Assembly: GCA_023231105.1 (NCBI GenBank)
Contig: JALNWB010000093.1
Span: forward strand, 1 to 15,186
DNA from: Ignavibacteriaceae bacterium
GTDB taxonomy: Bacteria; Bacteroidota; Ignavibacteria; Ignavibacteriales; Ignavibacteriaceae
DNA: 15,186 bases
Direction: 5' to 3'
Positions 6,812 through 14,667 of the stretch are shown here, in pieces (within the stretch, counting starts at the first letter, position 1; the number at the start of each line of letters is the position of its first letter). The position numbers and the translations under genes are program-made. Under the pieces are notes generated by a model. That model was not told the origin of the DNA. It did not search any database and saw nothing but the letters and a program-made list of their open reading frames with translations.

Positions 6812-8025
6812 AACCAATCTCTCGTTAATTTACGGTCGCCAATATAAAGTTCATTTGGGGCGTTTGGATCCAAAGCCCATTTGATGCGTTCAATTCCTTC
6901 CGTAATATCTTTAATGGAACCGCAGTAACTTAAACGTAAGTGTCCGTCCAAACCAAATTCTTTTCCCGGAACGGTGAGCACTTGAACTTTATCAATTAAG
7001 AAGTTCGAGAGTTTATTTGAATCTTTTTCATATGCGCTGAAATCTGCAAAGCAATAAAAAGTTCCGTCTGGTTTTGTAACTTTTACGCCGTCAAACGAAT
7101 CGAGCAAATCCAGCATAATGTTACGATTGTTTTCTAATGTAACACGAAGATTTTCTACACTTGATTGAATTCCATTTAACGCGCCGACAGCAGCCTTTTG
7201 CAATACAACGGAAGGACCGGAAGTTTGATGTCCTTGAATGTTCGCCATAGCTTCAATTATTTTTTTATTTGCAACAGCCCAACCGATTCTGAACCCGGTC
7301 ATCGCATATTGCTTTGAAACTCCGTTGATAACAATCAATTTTGATTTATCAACGCTTTCTCTTGTAAAATCGTAACAACTGATCGGCTTCTTTCCGTCAA
7401 ATACAAGACGATGATAAATGTCATCCATAATTAAGTATAAATCTTTTTTCTCGCAGAATTTTACAATATCGGCAATAAATTCTTTCGAATACATAGCGCC
7501 CGTTGGATTGTTCGGACTATTGATAATAATTGCTTTTGTCTGTCCGCTGATCCGTTGTTCAAAATCCGAAATGCGCGGATAAAAAGAACCATCCTCAGGT
7601 AAAACCGGAACGCCGATTGCACCGCAAAGTTTTGCCATTTCAGGATAACTTACCCAGAACGGCGCCGGATAAAGAATTTCATCTTGAGGATTTAAAATCG
7701 CTTGCATAGCGACCATTATCGCTTGCTTAGCTCCGCCGCTTGCTATTACATTTTCAGGCATTACGTGCCGGTTATAAAATTCTTCGGTGTAACGGATAAT
7801 CGCTTTTTTTAAGGGAAGAATTCCGTCCGCCGGAGCGTAACGAACTTCGCCTGTATTGAGTGAATTTACCGAAGCCATAATTGCATCCATCGGAGCCATC
7901 GATTTTGGTTCGCCGCCACCGAGATGAATTACCGGGTCTCCCTTTTCTCTAAGTATCGCTGCCTTTTCATTCAATCTTAAAGTCGGAGAAGCGCTTATCG
8001 TTCTTGCTATTAAACTTAGACTCAT
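6808..8025 (-). CDS. Class I/II PLP-dependent aminotransferase (aspartate aminotransferase-like)
   Basis: This fold-type I enzyme probably exchanges the amino group between aspartate and 2-oxoglutarate. With the ATG start (405 residues), Lys238 in INGVSKQYAMTGFRIGW is the PLP Schiff-base lysine. Other PLP contacts are NSPNNPTG (169-176) and DDIYH (201-205), and Arg364 in LRLSY binds the substrate carboxylate. A lysine in the GGAKQAI segment (Lys100) is where I-beta enzymes grip the distal carboxylate of aspartate. A C-terminal tail of about 20 residues (ending YIGDRKLTRDWL) goes beyond its neighbour paralogue. The ATG at 8025 is preferred over a TTG at 8034 because AGGA lies about 9 nt before it and would crowd the TTG. 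The stop overlaps the pckA start (ATGA), so the two form one operon. It is divergent from a second aminotransferase. Confidence 0.9.
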   Translation of the reverse strand: MSLSLIARTISASPTLRLNEKAAILREKGDPVIHLGGGEPKSMAPMDAIMASVNSLNTGEVRYAPADGILPLKKAIIRYTEEFYNRHVMPENVIASGGAKQAIMVAMQAILNPQDEILYPAPFWVSYPEMAKLCGAIGVPVLPEDGSFYPRISDFEQRISGQTKAIIINSPNNPTGAMYSKEFIADIVKFCEKKDLYLIMDDIYHRLVFDGKKPISCYDFTRESVDKSKLIVINGVSKQYAMTGFRIGWAVANKKIIEAMANIQGHQTSGPSVVLQKAAVGALNGIQSSVENLRVTLENNRNIMLDLLDSFDGVKVTKPDGTFYCFADFSAYEKDSNKLSNFLIDKVQVLTVPGKEFGLDGHLRLSYCGSIKDITEGIERIKWALDPNAPNELYIGDRKLTRDWL

Positions 8026-8036
8026 CTGTGTCAATC

Positions 8037-8198
8037 CTAATTTTTATTAACTAATTTATTTATTTTCTTTTGCAATTTATTTCTCCTTTGCCTGATAAGC
8101 AAGGAAAATTCGTTCGACCAAGAATAGAATTGCCCTTGGGGGAATAAATATTCAGAACACGAAGAAAAACTTTGAGGATTTTTTGATGTTTTTAACAT
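8037..8198 (-). CDS. Possible small ORF, 53 codons, uncertain
   Basis: A minus-strand frame stays open from ATG 8198 (or TTG 8225) to a stop at 8037, 11 nt before the aminotransferase ATG. The product would begin MLKTSKNPQSFSSC and end in the very basic RQRRNKLQKKINKLVNKN. There is no convincing Shine-Dalgarno before the ATG. It fills much of the gap between the two divergent aminotransferases. It could be a small leader gene of the pckA operon or just an open frame in untranslated leader DNA. I recognise no family. Confidence 0.2.
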   Translation of the reverse strand: MLKTSKNPQSFSSCSEYLFPQGQFYSWSNEFSLLIRQRRNKLQKKINKLVNKN

Positions 8199-8253
8199 AA
8201 GCACTATTTTAAAATTGATTTTCAAAACAACTTTATTTCAATTAGATTTTACC

Positions 8254-8258
8254 AGGAG
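8254..8258 (+). promoter_or_regulatory. Ribosome binding site supporting a TTG start
   Basis: AGGAG, one of the strongest Shine-Dalgarno matches in the window, lies 6 nt before TTG 8265. The nearest in-frame ATG is several codons later and lacks such a site. TTG is therefore taken as the initiation codon. Confidence 0.75.
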
Positions 8259-8264
8259 TAAAAC

Positions 8265-9458
8265 TTGTCATCTTTATCGGAATTAATGTTAAATGTTGGA
8301 GAAAGTAAAACAATGGCGCTTTCTGCTTTAATTAAAGAATTAAAGGCGGAAGGAAAAGATGTTTTAAGTTTTACCGCCGGCGAACCGGATTTTAATACGC
8401 CGGAATTTATTAAGAAAGCGGCAATAAAGGCGATTCATAATAACTTTACCAGATACACTGCAAACGAAGGAGATCCCGAACTTTTAAAAGCAATTATTGA
8501 AAAATTTGCTAAAGATAATGACCTTCGTTTTGAACCGAAAAATATTTTAGTTTCAAGCGGCGCAAAACATTCAATCTATAACGTATTGATGGCGCTCTGT
8601 AATCCCGGAGATGAAGTAATTTTTCAATCGCCATATTGGGTTAGTTATCCAGAAATGGTAAAATTAGCCGGAGCAAAACCTGTAGTGATTGAAACTCATG
8701 CTGAAGAAAAATTTAAGATCACTCCAGAGCAATTAGAAAAAGCCATTACGCCGAAGACAAAAGTATTTTTATTCAATACGCCCTCAAATCCAACAGGCGC
8801 TGTATATTCAAAAGATGAAATTCTTGCGCTTGCGGAAATTTTGAAAAGAAATGATGTTTTTATCATATCCGATGAGATTTATGAAAAAATAGTTTTCGAC
8901 AAAGAGAAACATTTTGCAATCGGTTCAGTTGAAGCGCTGAGAGAAAAAACTATTACCATAAACGGTGTAAGTAAAGCTTATGCAATGACGGGATGGCGTA
9001 TCGGTTACGCCGCAGGAAATGAAAAAATAATACGGCTTGCAAGAAACTTACAGAGCCATTCAACTTCAAATGCTTGTTCTATTTCTCAAGCAGCAGCGGT
9101 TGCAGCTTTAACTCAACATTCAGAAGAAGTTACAGGAATGGTAATTGCTTTTCAGAAAAGACGCGATTTTATTGTTGATGAGTTAAACCGGATTGACGGC
9201 ATTCACTGTCCGTTACCCAAAGGAGCATTTTATGTTTTCTTTGATGTAAGCAAGTTCTTTGGAAAAACTACCGACCACACCAAAATAACCGATTCAACTT
9301 CATTCTGTGATTATTTGTTGAAAGAAGAACGCGTCGGCTTAGTACCGGGCATTGCCTTTGGAAATGATAAGTGTGTAAGAATGTCGTACGCTTGTTCCTA
9401 CGAAGAAATTATTGATGGGATTAATAGAATTAAAAGCGGATTAAAAAAATTGGGATAA
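8265..9458 (+). CDS. Class I/II aminotransferase, aspartate (possibly also prephenate) aminotransferase
   Basis: This is a cytoplasmic PLP enzyme of 397 residues, the normal length for subgroup I-beta aspartate aminotransferases. Seen in order are RYTANEGDPELLKAI (63-77), SSGAK (97-101), SPYWVSYPEM (122-131), NPTG (175-178), SDEIY (202-206), the Schiff-base Lys237 in GVSKAYAMTGWRIGY, and Arg372 in VRMSY. Lys101 occupies the position that recognises the distal carboxylate in this subgroup. Initiation is at TTG with a strong AGGAG. It is clearly paralogous to the minus-strand aminotransferase it diverges from, and it converges on aroE. Some I-beta enzymes also transaminate prephenate to arogenate in tyrosine and phenylalanine synthesis. 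The aroE neighbour makes that worth considering, but convergent genes are not an operon, so specificity remains inference. Confidence 0.92.
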   Translation: MSSLSELMLNVGESKTMALSALIKELKAEGKDVLSFTAGEPDFNTPEFIKKAAIKAIHNNFTRYTANEGDPELLKAIIEKFAKDNDLRFEPKNILVSSGAKHSIYNVLMALCNPGDEVIFQSPYWVSYPEMVKLAGAKPVVIETHAEEKFKITPEQLEKAITPKTKVFLFNTPSNPTGAVYSKDEILALAEILKRNDVFIISDEIYEKIVFDKEKHFAIGSVEALREKTITINGVSKAYAMTGWRIGYAAGNEKIIRLARNLQSHSTSNACSISQAAAVAALTQHSEEVTGMVIAFQKRRDFIVDELNRIDGIHCPLPKGAFYVFFDVSKFFGKTTDHTKITDSTSFCDYLLKEERVGLVPGIAFGNDKCVRMSYACSYEEIIDGINRIKSGLKKLG

Positions 9459-9499
9459 ACATTTTCAACTTGAAAAAAATTATCCCCGTCGGTTTAAAA

Positions 9500-10375
9500 T
9501 TAATTTTTAGCGATATATAGAGTCAATGCCTCTCTGATCTTTTCTGTAGGCATTTTTTCTCCCGTCCACAATTCAAATGATTTTGCTCCTTGATGCACCA
9601 ACATGTTAATGCCATTTAATATTGTAGCGCCTTCACCGGCAGCTATTTGAAGGAGTTGTGTCTGCGGAGGATTATAGACTAAATCAAAAACTATTTGATC
9701 TTTTACAAATGCATTATTCAAATTAATGATAGTATCTTCTATTTCAGGGAACATTCCTACTGAAGTTGCATTAACGATCAATTTTGAATTTCTAAAAACT
9801 TCTACAAGATCAGGGGGAAAAAGTTCAAACGTTTTGAAATTCTCATATTTCATCTTTTCATAGAAATAATTTTTTAAACTATCGGCTCGCTGTTCTGTTC
9901 GGTTAACAATATTTATCTGTGAAGGTTTAAAATTTCTGATCAGAGAATAAATTACTGCACGGCAGGCTCCGCCGGCTCCAACAACGGTAACTTCATTATT
10001 TGCTATTTCATCTTTAAAGGGATTCAGCGTTTCAATAACTCCGGTAACATCGGTATTATAACCAATGAGCTTTCCCATTTCATTTACAACCGTATTAACA
10101 GAGCCGATAATACCTGCTTCCTCCGATAAACTGTTCACATAACCAACCATAGCTTCTTTGTGAGGAATAGTTACATTAAAGCCTTTAACTCCAAGGGCGA
10201 CAATTCCCCTTAAAGCATTTCTCAAATTCGCATGAGGAACATCAAACGGCAAGTAAATGTAATCGAGCCCAAGTAAATCAATTGCCATATTATGAATAAA
10301 CGGAGAATATGTATGCTTAATTGGATGCCCGAGTAAACCCAGTACCTGGGTTGAGAGATGAAATATGTCTTTCAT
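9500..10375 (-). CDS. aroE: Shikimate dehydrogenase
   Basis: AroE reduces 3-dehydroshikimate to shikimate with NADPH, in the cytoplasmic pathway to chorismate and aromatic amino acids. The 291 residues fit the family. The N-terminal substrate domain has HTYSPFIHN (21-29), the catalytic Lys73 in NVTIPHKE, Asn94 in SVNT and the catalytic Asp109 in NTDVTG. The Rossmann domain has the glycine loop GAGGACRA (133-140) and NRT (158-160), the latter typical of NADP use. HQGAKSFELWTG (261-272) closes the substrate site. The first serine of the usual SxS shikimate-binding motif is threonine here (Thr22), and the second is kept (Ser24). It lies 26 nt after the TPR gene on the same strand, so the two are probably co-transcribed. 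Confidence 0.96.
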   Translation of the reverse strand: MKDIFHLSTQVLGLLGHPIKHTYSPFIHNMAIDLLGLDYIYLPFDVPHANLRNALRGIVALGVKGFNVTIPHKEAMVGYVNSLSEEAGIIGSVNTVVNEMGKLIGYNTDVTGVIETLNPFKDEIANNEVTVVGAGGACRAVIYSLIRNFKPSQINIVNRTEQRADSLKNYFYEKMKYENFKTFELFPPDLVEVFRNSKLIVNATSVGMFPEIEDTIINLNNAFVKDQIVFDLVYNPPQTQLLQIAAGEGATILNGINMLVHQGAKSFELWTGEKMPTEKIREALTLYIAKN

Positions 10376-10401
10376 AAATAACTGCTCTTGTTAAAAAAGA
10401 T

Positions 10402-11841
10402 TTATCGAACTTGAAAAATGGAATTGTCTTCCATTAAAGAAATAAAAAGTTTAGAATGAATAACCCCGGGGAAAGATTCGGAAAATATCTTTTTTAATTC
10501 CGGTTTTACAGTAAAAGCTCGCTTCAAATAATACAACCCGTGTTTACTCATTTTCTTTTGAAAATACAATTTTGAAAGTTGATAGTAGCTTTCGGCATCG
10601 TTAGGTTGGAACTGTAATGCTTTAAACAAATAATCAATTGCTTTATCAATGGCGAAAATGCTTGAATATTTTTTTGATAATTCCTTAATTACCATAACAT
10701 TGGATGGAGTTTCTTGGTTCAATTCAATGAGTTCGTTGATGCGCAAAATAGTTGATTCATCAATTTGAAAATTTTCCCGGAGTGAAACATCCCAAACTTC
10801 ATCTGAGAAATAGTTTGCCGCTAATGCCAAACGAAAATCTCTTAAAGCTGAACGGACTTTATTCAATTTATAAAAACAAAAACCTCTTCCGAGAAATGCT
10901 TCATGGTAACCGGAATCTTTTTTGATCGCCCTGGTATAAAATTTTATCGCAGTTACGTAATCTTCTTTTTCTTCATAGATTGTGGCAATGTTAAAATAAG
11001 CGGCTTCGTCGTTCCGTTCAAGTTTCAAAACATTTTTAAAACATTCAATCGATTGATCATATTTCCCTAAATCGGCAAAAAGATTTCCTAGATTAAACCA
11101 CGCATCCGTAAAATGATCGTCAATTGCCAGAGACAATTCGTAGCTGTTAATTGCTTTTTCAGGTCTATCCAATCCTTCTAAAACAATTCCCCGGTTAAAC
11201 CAGCCAACTTCGCAATTCGGTTCAATATCCAAATATTTATCATAAGCTTCTAAAGCAGCCGGATAGTTGTTGCCGTACTCGTAACTAATCGCCATCTGAA
11301 AAACAGCTTCGGAAAATTCAGGGTCAAGTTCGGCGGCTTTTTCAAAATATTCAACAGCTTTAGCATAAAGTTCTTTCATCTGATAAAGCTTCCCGAAACG
11401 GTAATAGACCAGTTCATTCTTCGGTTCAATTGCTAACGCTTGCTGTAAAACCCGCTGCGCTTCTTCATAATTTTTTAAATTGATATTGATCGACGCTTTT
11501 TCAGTCAACGCATCCACATCCACCGGATTAAGCGAAAGAGCTTTGTCTATAAATTTCATTGCACGGCGGTTTTGGTTTAATTGAATAAGACAAATCCCTT
11601 TTTGTAAATAAAGATCGGCATTATATGGAGCAACCTCCAGAAGTTTCTCAGTGAAATAGAGCGCATCGCGGTAACGGTAGTTATCAATACAGAGATCGAC
11701 AACATCTTCCAGAAAATTTTGATTGGTAAAGGTCTTCCCTTCTTCAATAAGAGCTTTTGCTTTTTTTATTGAAGCTGGAAGATCCGTACTTTCTAAAAAT
11801 TCATTCTCGTTCTCAGAATATTCGGAATCAAAAAAAGACAT
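10402..11841 (-). CDS. Tetratricopeptide repeat protein
   Basis: This is a 479-residue protein made almost wholly of TPR helix pairs, a scaffold for protein-protein contacts. The repeats run from about residue 55 to 345, roughly nine 34-residue units with the typical pattern of A/Y/F positions and a closing proline. Examples are ALSLNPVDVDAL, KAAELDPEFSEAV and ALAIEPKNELVYYRFGKLY. Two further units follow near 395-455 after a less regular stretch. The N-terminus is acidic (DSEYSENENEFLESTD), with no signal peptide or membrane segment, so it is probably cytoplasmic. It is the first gene of a unit with aroE (26 nt gap). The partner and role cannot be told from sequence. The ATG at 11841 has only a weak GGGT-type binding site. 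Confidence 0.9.
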   Translation of the reverse strand: MSFFDSEYSENENEFLESTDLPASIKKAKALIEEGKTFTNQNFLEDVVDLCIDNYRYRDALYFTEKLLEVAPYNADLYLQKGICLIQLNQNRRAMKFIDKALSLNPVDVDALTEKASININLKNYEEAQRVLQQALAIEPKNELVYYRFGKLYQMKELYAKAVEYFEKAAELDPEFSEAVFQMAISYEYGNNYPAALEAYDKYLDIEPNCEVGWFNRGIVLEGLDRPEKAINSYELSLAIDDHFTDAWFNLGNLFADLGKYDQSIECFKNVLKLERNDEAAYFNIATIYEEKEDYVTAIKFYTRAIKKDSGYHEAFLGRGFCFYKLNKVRSALRDFRLALAANYFSDEVWDVSLRENFQIDESTILRINELIELNQETPSNVMVIKELSKKYSSIFAIDKAIDYLFKALQFQPNDAESYYQLSKLYFQKKMSKHGLYYLKRAFTVKPELKKIFSESFPGVIHSKLFISLMEDNSIFQVR

Positions 11842-11893
11842 TCAGTACCCATTTATTTGTAAAGTCAATCAAAATGTAATCTTTAATGACTAT

Positions 11894-11910
11894 AAAATCA
11901 AGTTGATTTT
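11894..11910. promoter_or_regulatory. 17-bp palindrome upstream of the TPR gene
   Basis: AAAATCAAGTTGATTTT is a perfect inverted repeat with 8-bp arms and a single central base. It lies 52 nt before the TPR gene and 146 nt before the htrA-type gene, in their shared divergent upstream region (11842-12056). It could be an operator. The sequence is mostly A-T, so chance is a real alternative. I see no other clear structure in that 215-bp region. Confidence 0.22.
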
Positions 11911-12056
11911 TAGGGATTAATTACTTATGTGGCAAAAAATGTTATTTCGACTGAAAATTTGCAATAAATTGTGTTAATATCCGCTATTCCAAAAAGTTTA
12001 CACTTATTTGATCGCCAAATCTTCTTATTTTTGCTAACCATAATTTTGGAGAAAAG

Positions 12057-13190
12057 ATGAATAAAAAAACTTGTAAAATCTGTTTTTTGGCTGTTTTTCT
12101 AATCCCTTTTGGAATATTCAGCCAAACTTTAAAAGAAAACGCTAATAATGACGTAACGAATTCACGTAAAAATATAATTACGGAAACTGTCGCAAAAGTT
12201 AGTCCCGCGGTTGTAGGAATAAATGTAACCGAAATTAGACAGTACCAAAACCTATTTTCAAATCCTTTTTTTGATGATTCATTTTTTAAACAGTTTTTTG
12301 GAGACCAGACAACAAAGCAGAAAGTGAAAAGTCTCGGTTCCGGAATTCTCGTTTCACCCGATGGATATATTGTTACCAACGACCACGTTGCCGGAAATGC
12401 ATCGGAAATTGTTGTTACGCTAACGAATGGGAAACAGTACAATGCTAAAACCGTTGGCTCGGATCCGGTTTCAGATATTTGTTTGTTAAAAATAGAATCT
12501 TCTCCGCAAGATAAAGATGAAAAATTCCCCTTTATTCCTTTTGGTAATTCTGATGAGGCTATCATTGGCGAATGGGTGATCGCACTCGGAAATCCATTCG
12601 GACTCTTTGAGATTAACGACAAACCCACTGTTACCGTCGGAGTAATAAGCGCAATGGGAATGAATTTGGACCCGATACAAAACCGTTATTATTTAAATAT
12701 GCTTCAAACTGATGCGGCAATAAACGGCGGCAACAGCGGCGGACCTTTGGTAAATAGCATCGGCGAAGTAATCGGGATGAACACCATAATTTATACAGCC
12801 GGAGGAAATTCCGGTAGCATTGGTCTTGGGTTTGCAATTCCAATCAACAAAGTAAAACGGATTGTTGATGAACTAAAAACTAAAGGAAAGATCGAAAGAG
12901 ATTTTTATCCCGGATTTGCTATTCAAAATATTGATGAAACTATTGCCCATTATTTTAAGTTGGAATCAACAAGAGGTGTGATCGTTACGCAAGTTGAAAA
13001 AAACTCACCCGCCGGAAGAGCAGGCTTTAAACCGGGCGATGTTATTACACAAATAAATGAATACAAAATTAATAACCAGCAAAACCTTATCGGCGTTTTG
13101 CAGGAGTTTAGAACAAACCAAAAAATCGATGTAAAAATAATCCGCGATAATACCAACGAAACAATTAATATGAAATTGGAGACACACTAA
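12057..13190 (+). CDS. HtrA/DegP-type periplasmic serine protease with one PDZ domain
   Basis: This protein degrades or refolds damaged envelope proteins. The N-terminus MNKKTCKICFLAVFLIPFGIFSQ is a signal peptide, so the protease acts in the periplasm. The trypsin-like domain carries the full triad: His110 in TNDHVAG, Asp140 in SDICLLKI and Ser227 in NGGNSGGP. The phenylalanine-rich stretch SNPFFDDSFFKQFFG (68-82) before it is the regulatory LA-loop segment common in HtrA proteins. One PDZ domain follows (about 285-365, with RGVIVTQVEKNSPAGRAGFKPGD). With 377 residues and a single PDZ it resembles DegS-like or short HtrA forms more than two-PDZ DegP. A cleavable signal argues against a DegS-like anchor, although cleavage is not proven. 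GGAG lies 5 nt before the ATG. Its stop overlaps the purB start (TAATG). Confidence 0.94.
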   Translation: MNKKTCKICFLAVFLIPFGIFSQTLKENANNDVTNSRKNIITETVAKVSPAVVGINVTEIRQYQNLFSNPFFDDSFFKQFFGDQTTKQKVKSLGSGILVSPDGYIVTNDHVAGNASEIVVTLTNGKQYNAKTVGSDPVSDICLLKIESSPQDKDEKFPFIPFGNSDEAIIGEWVIALGNPFGLFEINDKPTVTVGVISAMGMNLDPIQNRYYLNMLQTDAAINGGNSGGPLVNSIGEVIGMNTIIYTAGGNSGSIGLGFAIPINKVKRIVDELKTKGKIERDFYPGFAIQNIDETIAHYFKLESTRGVIVTQVEKNSPAGRAGFKPGDVITQINEYKINNQQNLIGVLQEFRTNQKIDVKIIRDNTNETINMKLETH

Positions 13191-14488
13191 TGATCGAAAG
13201 ATATACCCGCCCGGAAATGGGAAAGATTTGGGAAGATGATTTTAAATACACAACCTGGCTGCAAATTGAAATTCTTGCGTGCGAAGCAAGAGCCGAGCTT
13301 GGACAAATTCCGAAAGAAGATGTAGAAGTTATTAAACAAAAAGCAAAGTTCGACGTAAAAAAGATTTTGGAAATTGAAGAAACCACACAGCATGATGTCA
13401 TAGCATTTCTTACAAATGTTGCCGAGTATGTCGGTCCGGTTTCGCGGCATATTCATTACGGAATGACTTCTTCCGATATTCTCGACACTACTCTTTCCTT
13501 TCAAATGAAAACCGCGGGAGAAATTCTTTTAAAAGATTTGGAAGAATTAAAATCGATCTTAAAAGAAAAAGCGATTGAATATAAAAATACTTTATGCGTC
13601 GGTAGAACGCATGGAATACATGCAGAGCCAACAACCATGGGATTAAAATTCGCCTTATGGTTTGAAGAAACAAAAAGAAATATCGAACGATTATATTCTG
13701 CAATCGAACGAATAAGTGTTGGGCAAATCTCCGGCGCAGTCGGAACGTTTGAACATCTTTCTCCACAAGTTGAAGAATACGTTTGCAAAAAGATGGGATT
13801 AACTCCGGCACCGGTTTCTACACAGGTAATTCAGCGGGATAGACACGCTGAGTATCTTTCTGTCCTTGCAATTACCGGAAGCACGCTCGAAAAAATTGCA
13901 ACGGAAATCCGTCACTTACAAAAAACCGAAGTGCTTGAAGCTGAAGAGTTTTTCGGTAAAGGACAAAAAGGTTCTTCTGCAATGCCACATAAAAGAAATC
14001 CGATTACGTGTGAAAGAATTGCCGGACTTGCACGAATCCTTCGCGGAAATGCTACAGCGGGATTTGAAAATATTTCTCTCTGGCACGAACGCGATATTAC
14101 CCATTCTTCAGTTGAACGTGTCATCATTCCCGACAGTACAATTCTTTTGAATTATATGCTTGCAAAGATGAAAGATTTGATTAAAAATCTTCTCATCTAT
14201 CCTGAAAATATGTTGAGAAATCTCAACCTTACCCGTGGACTTGTCTTCTCGCAAACCATTCTCCTAAAAATTACAGAGAAAGGAGCAACGCGCGAAGAAG
14301 CTTATAAAATAGTACAGACCTCCGCAATGAAAGTCTGGGCAGATCAAAGTATAAATTTAAGAGATGAGTTACTTGCTTCTGAAGAAGCTGCGAAGTATCT
14401 ATCTAAAGAAGAGATTGAAACTATTTTCAACAATGATAAAATGTTGAAGAATGTGGATTATATTTTTCAGAGGACGGTATTAAAATAG
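13190..14488 (+). CDS. purB: Adenylosuccinate lyase
   Basis: PurB cleaves fumarate from SAICAR and from adenylosuccinate, so it acts twice in cytoplasmic purine synthesis. The 432 residues match the shorter family form (B. subtilis type) rather than the roughly 456-residue E. coli type. Visible motifs are TTQHDV with His68, GMTSSDILDT (91-100), GRTHG with the catalytic His141, and the fumarase/aspartase superfamily signature GSSAMPHKRNP (261-271). The signature loop carries the catalytic serine (Ser262 or Ser263). The start ATG shares one base with the stop of the upstream protease gene (TAATG), and the protein begins MIERYTRPEMGKIW, as in homologues. This predicts reinitiation or coupled translation. 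The pairing of a purine enzyme with an envelope protease has no obvious functional logic. Confidence 0.97.
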   Translation: MIERYTRPEMGKIWEDDFKYTTWLQIEILACEARAELGQIPKEDVEVIKQKAKFDVKKILEIEETTQHDVIAFLTNVAEYVGPVSRHIHYGMTSSDILDTTLSFQMKTAGEILLKDLEELKSILKEKAIEYKNTLCVGRTHGIHAEPTTMGLKFALWFEETKRNIERLYSAIERISVGQISGAVGTFEHLSPQVEEYVCKKMGLTPAPVSTQVIQRDRHAEYLSVLAITGSTLEKIATEIRHLQKTEVLEAEEFFGKGQKGSSAMPHKRNPITCERIAGLARILRGNATAGFENISLWHERDITHSSVERVIIPDSTILLNYMLAKMKDLIKNLLIYPENMLRNLNLTRGLVFSQTILLKITEKGATREEAYKIVQTSAMKVWADQSINLRDELLASEEAAKYLSKEEIETIFNNDKMLKNVDYIFQRTVLK

Positions 14489-14539
14489 GGTATGTACTCT
14501 TTAGCCTGTGCCAGTTGAATCCTTAACAGATTTTTAATC

Positions 14540-14549
14540 GACACGAATT
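14540..14549 (-). repeat. Second copy of AATTCGTGTC word in intergenic DNA
   Basis: On the minus strand this 10-mer equals positions 3990-3999 of the element after coaD. It lies in the 179-bp gap (14489-14667) between purB and the hypothetical gene, which is again a convergent gene pair. The flanking CCGTGAATATTC and GGTGAAATTCGTGTC contain further CGTG words. Nothing else is apparent in this gap, and no terminator for purB is visible. Confidence 0.2.
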
Positions 14550-14667
14550 TCACCCTTGAATATTCACGGTTTAAATTAATAAAAAAATAAATTGCACATT
14601 TTTGACAGTAACTGCCTTTGAGTTATATAAACATTGAAAGTTCAGTGTCTGCAAAACAAATAATTAT

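Noticed and set aside
6812..6817. TTG start of pckA two codons upstream of the ATG
   Set aside because: The ATG at 6811 forms the classic ATGA overlap with the preceding gene and is the simpler start.
9473..9508. A-T stem between the plus-strand aminotransferase and aroE as a bidirectional terminator
   Set aside because: The arms are short and contain only A-T pairs, and one arm overlaps the aroE stop codon. This is too weak to call.
12007..12033. Bacteroidota-type promoter (TTTG and TATTTTTG) before the HtrA-type gene
   Set aside because: The two boxes are only 15 nt apart, shorter than the usual 19-21 nt spacing, and T-rich matches are common here.
11984..12628. Long minus-strand ORF of 214 codons opposite the HtrA-type gene
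   Set aside because: It lies almost wholly antisense to a gene with an intact catalytic triad, shows no motif, and is best explained as a shadow of that gene's codon pattern.
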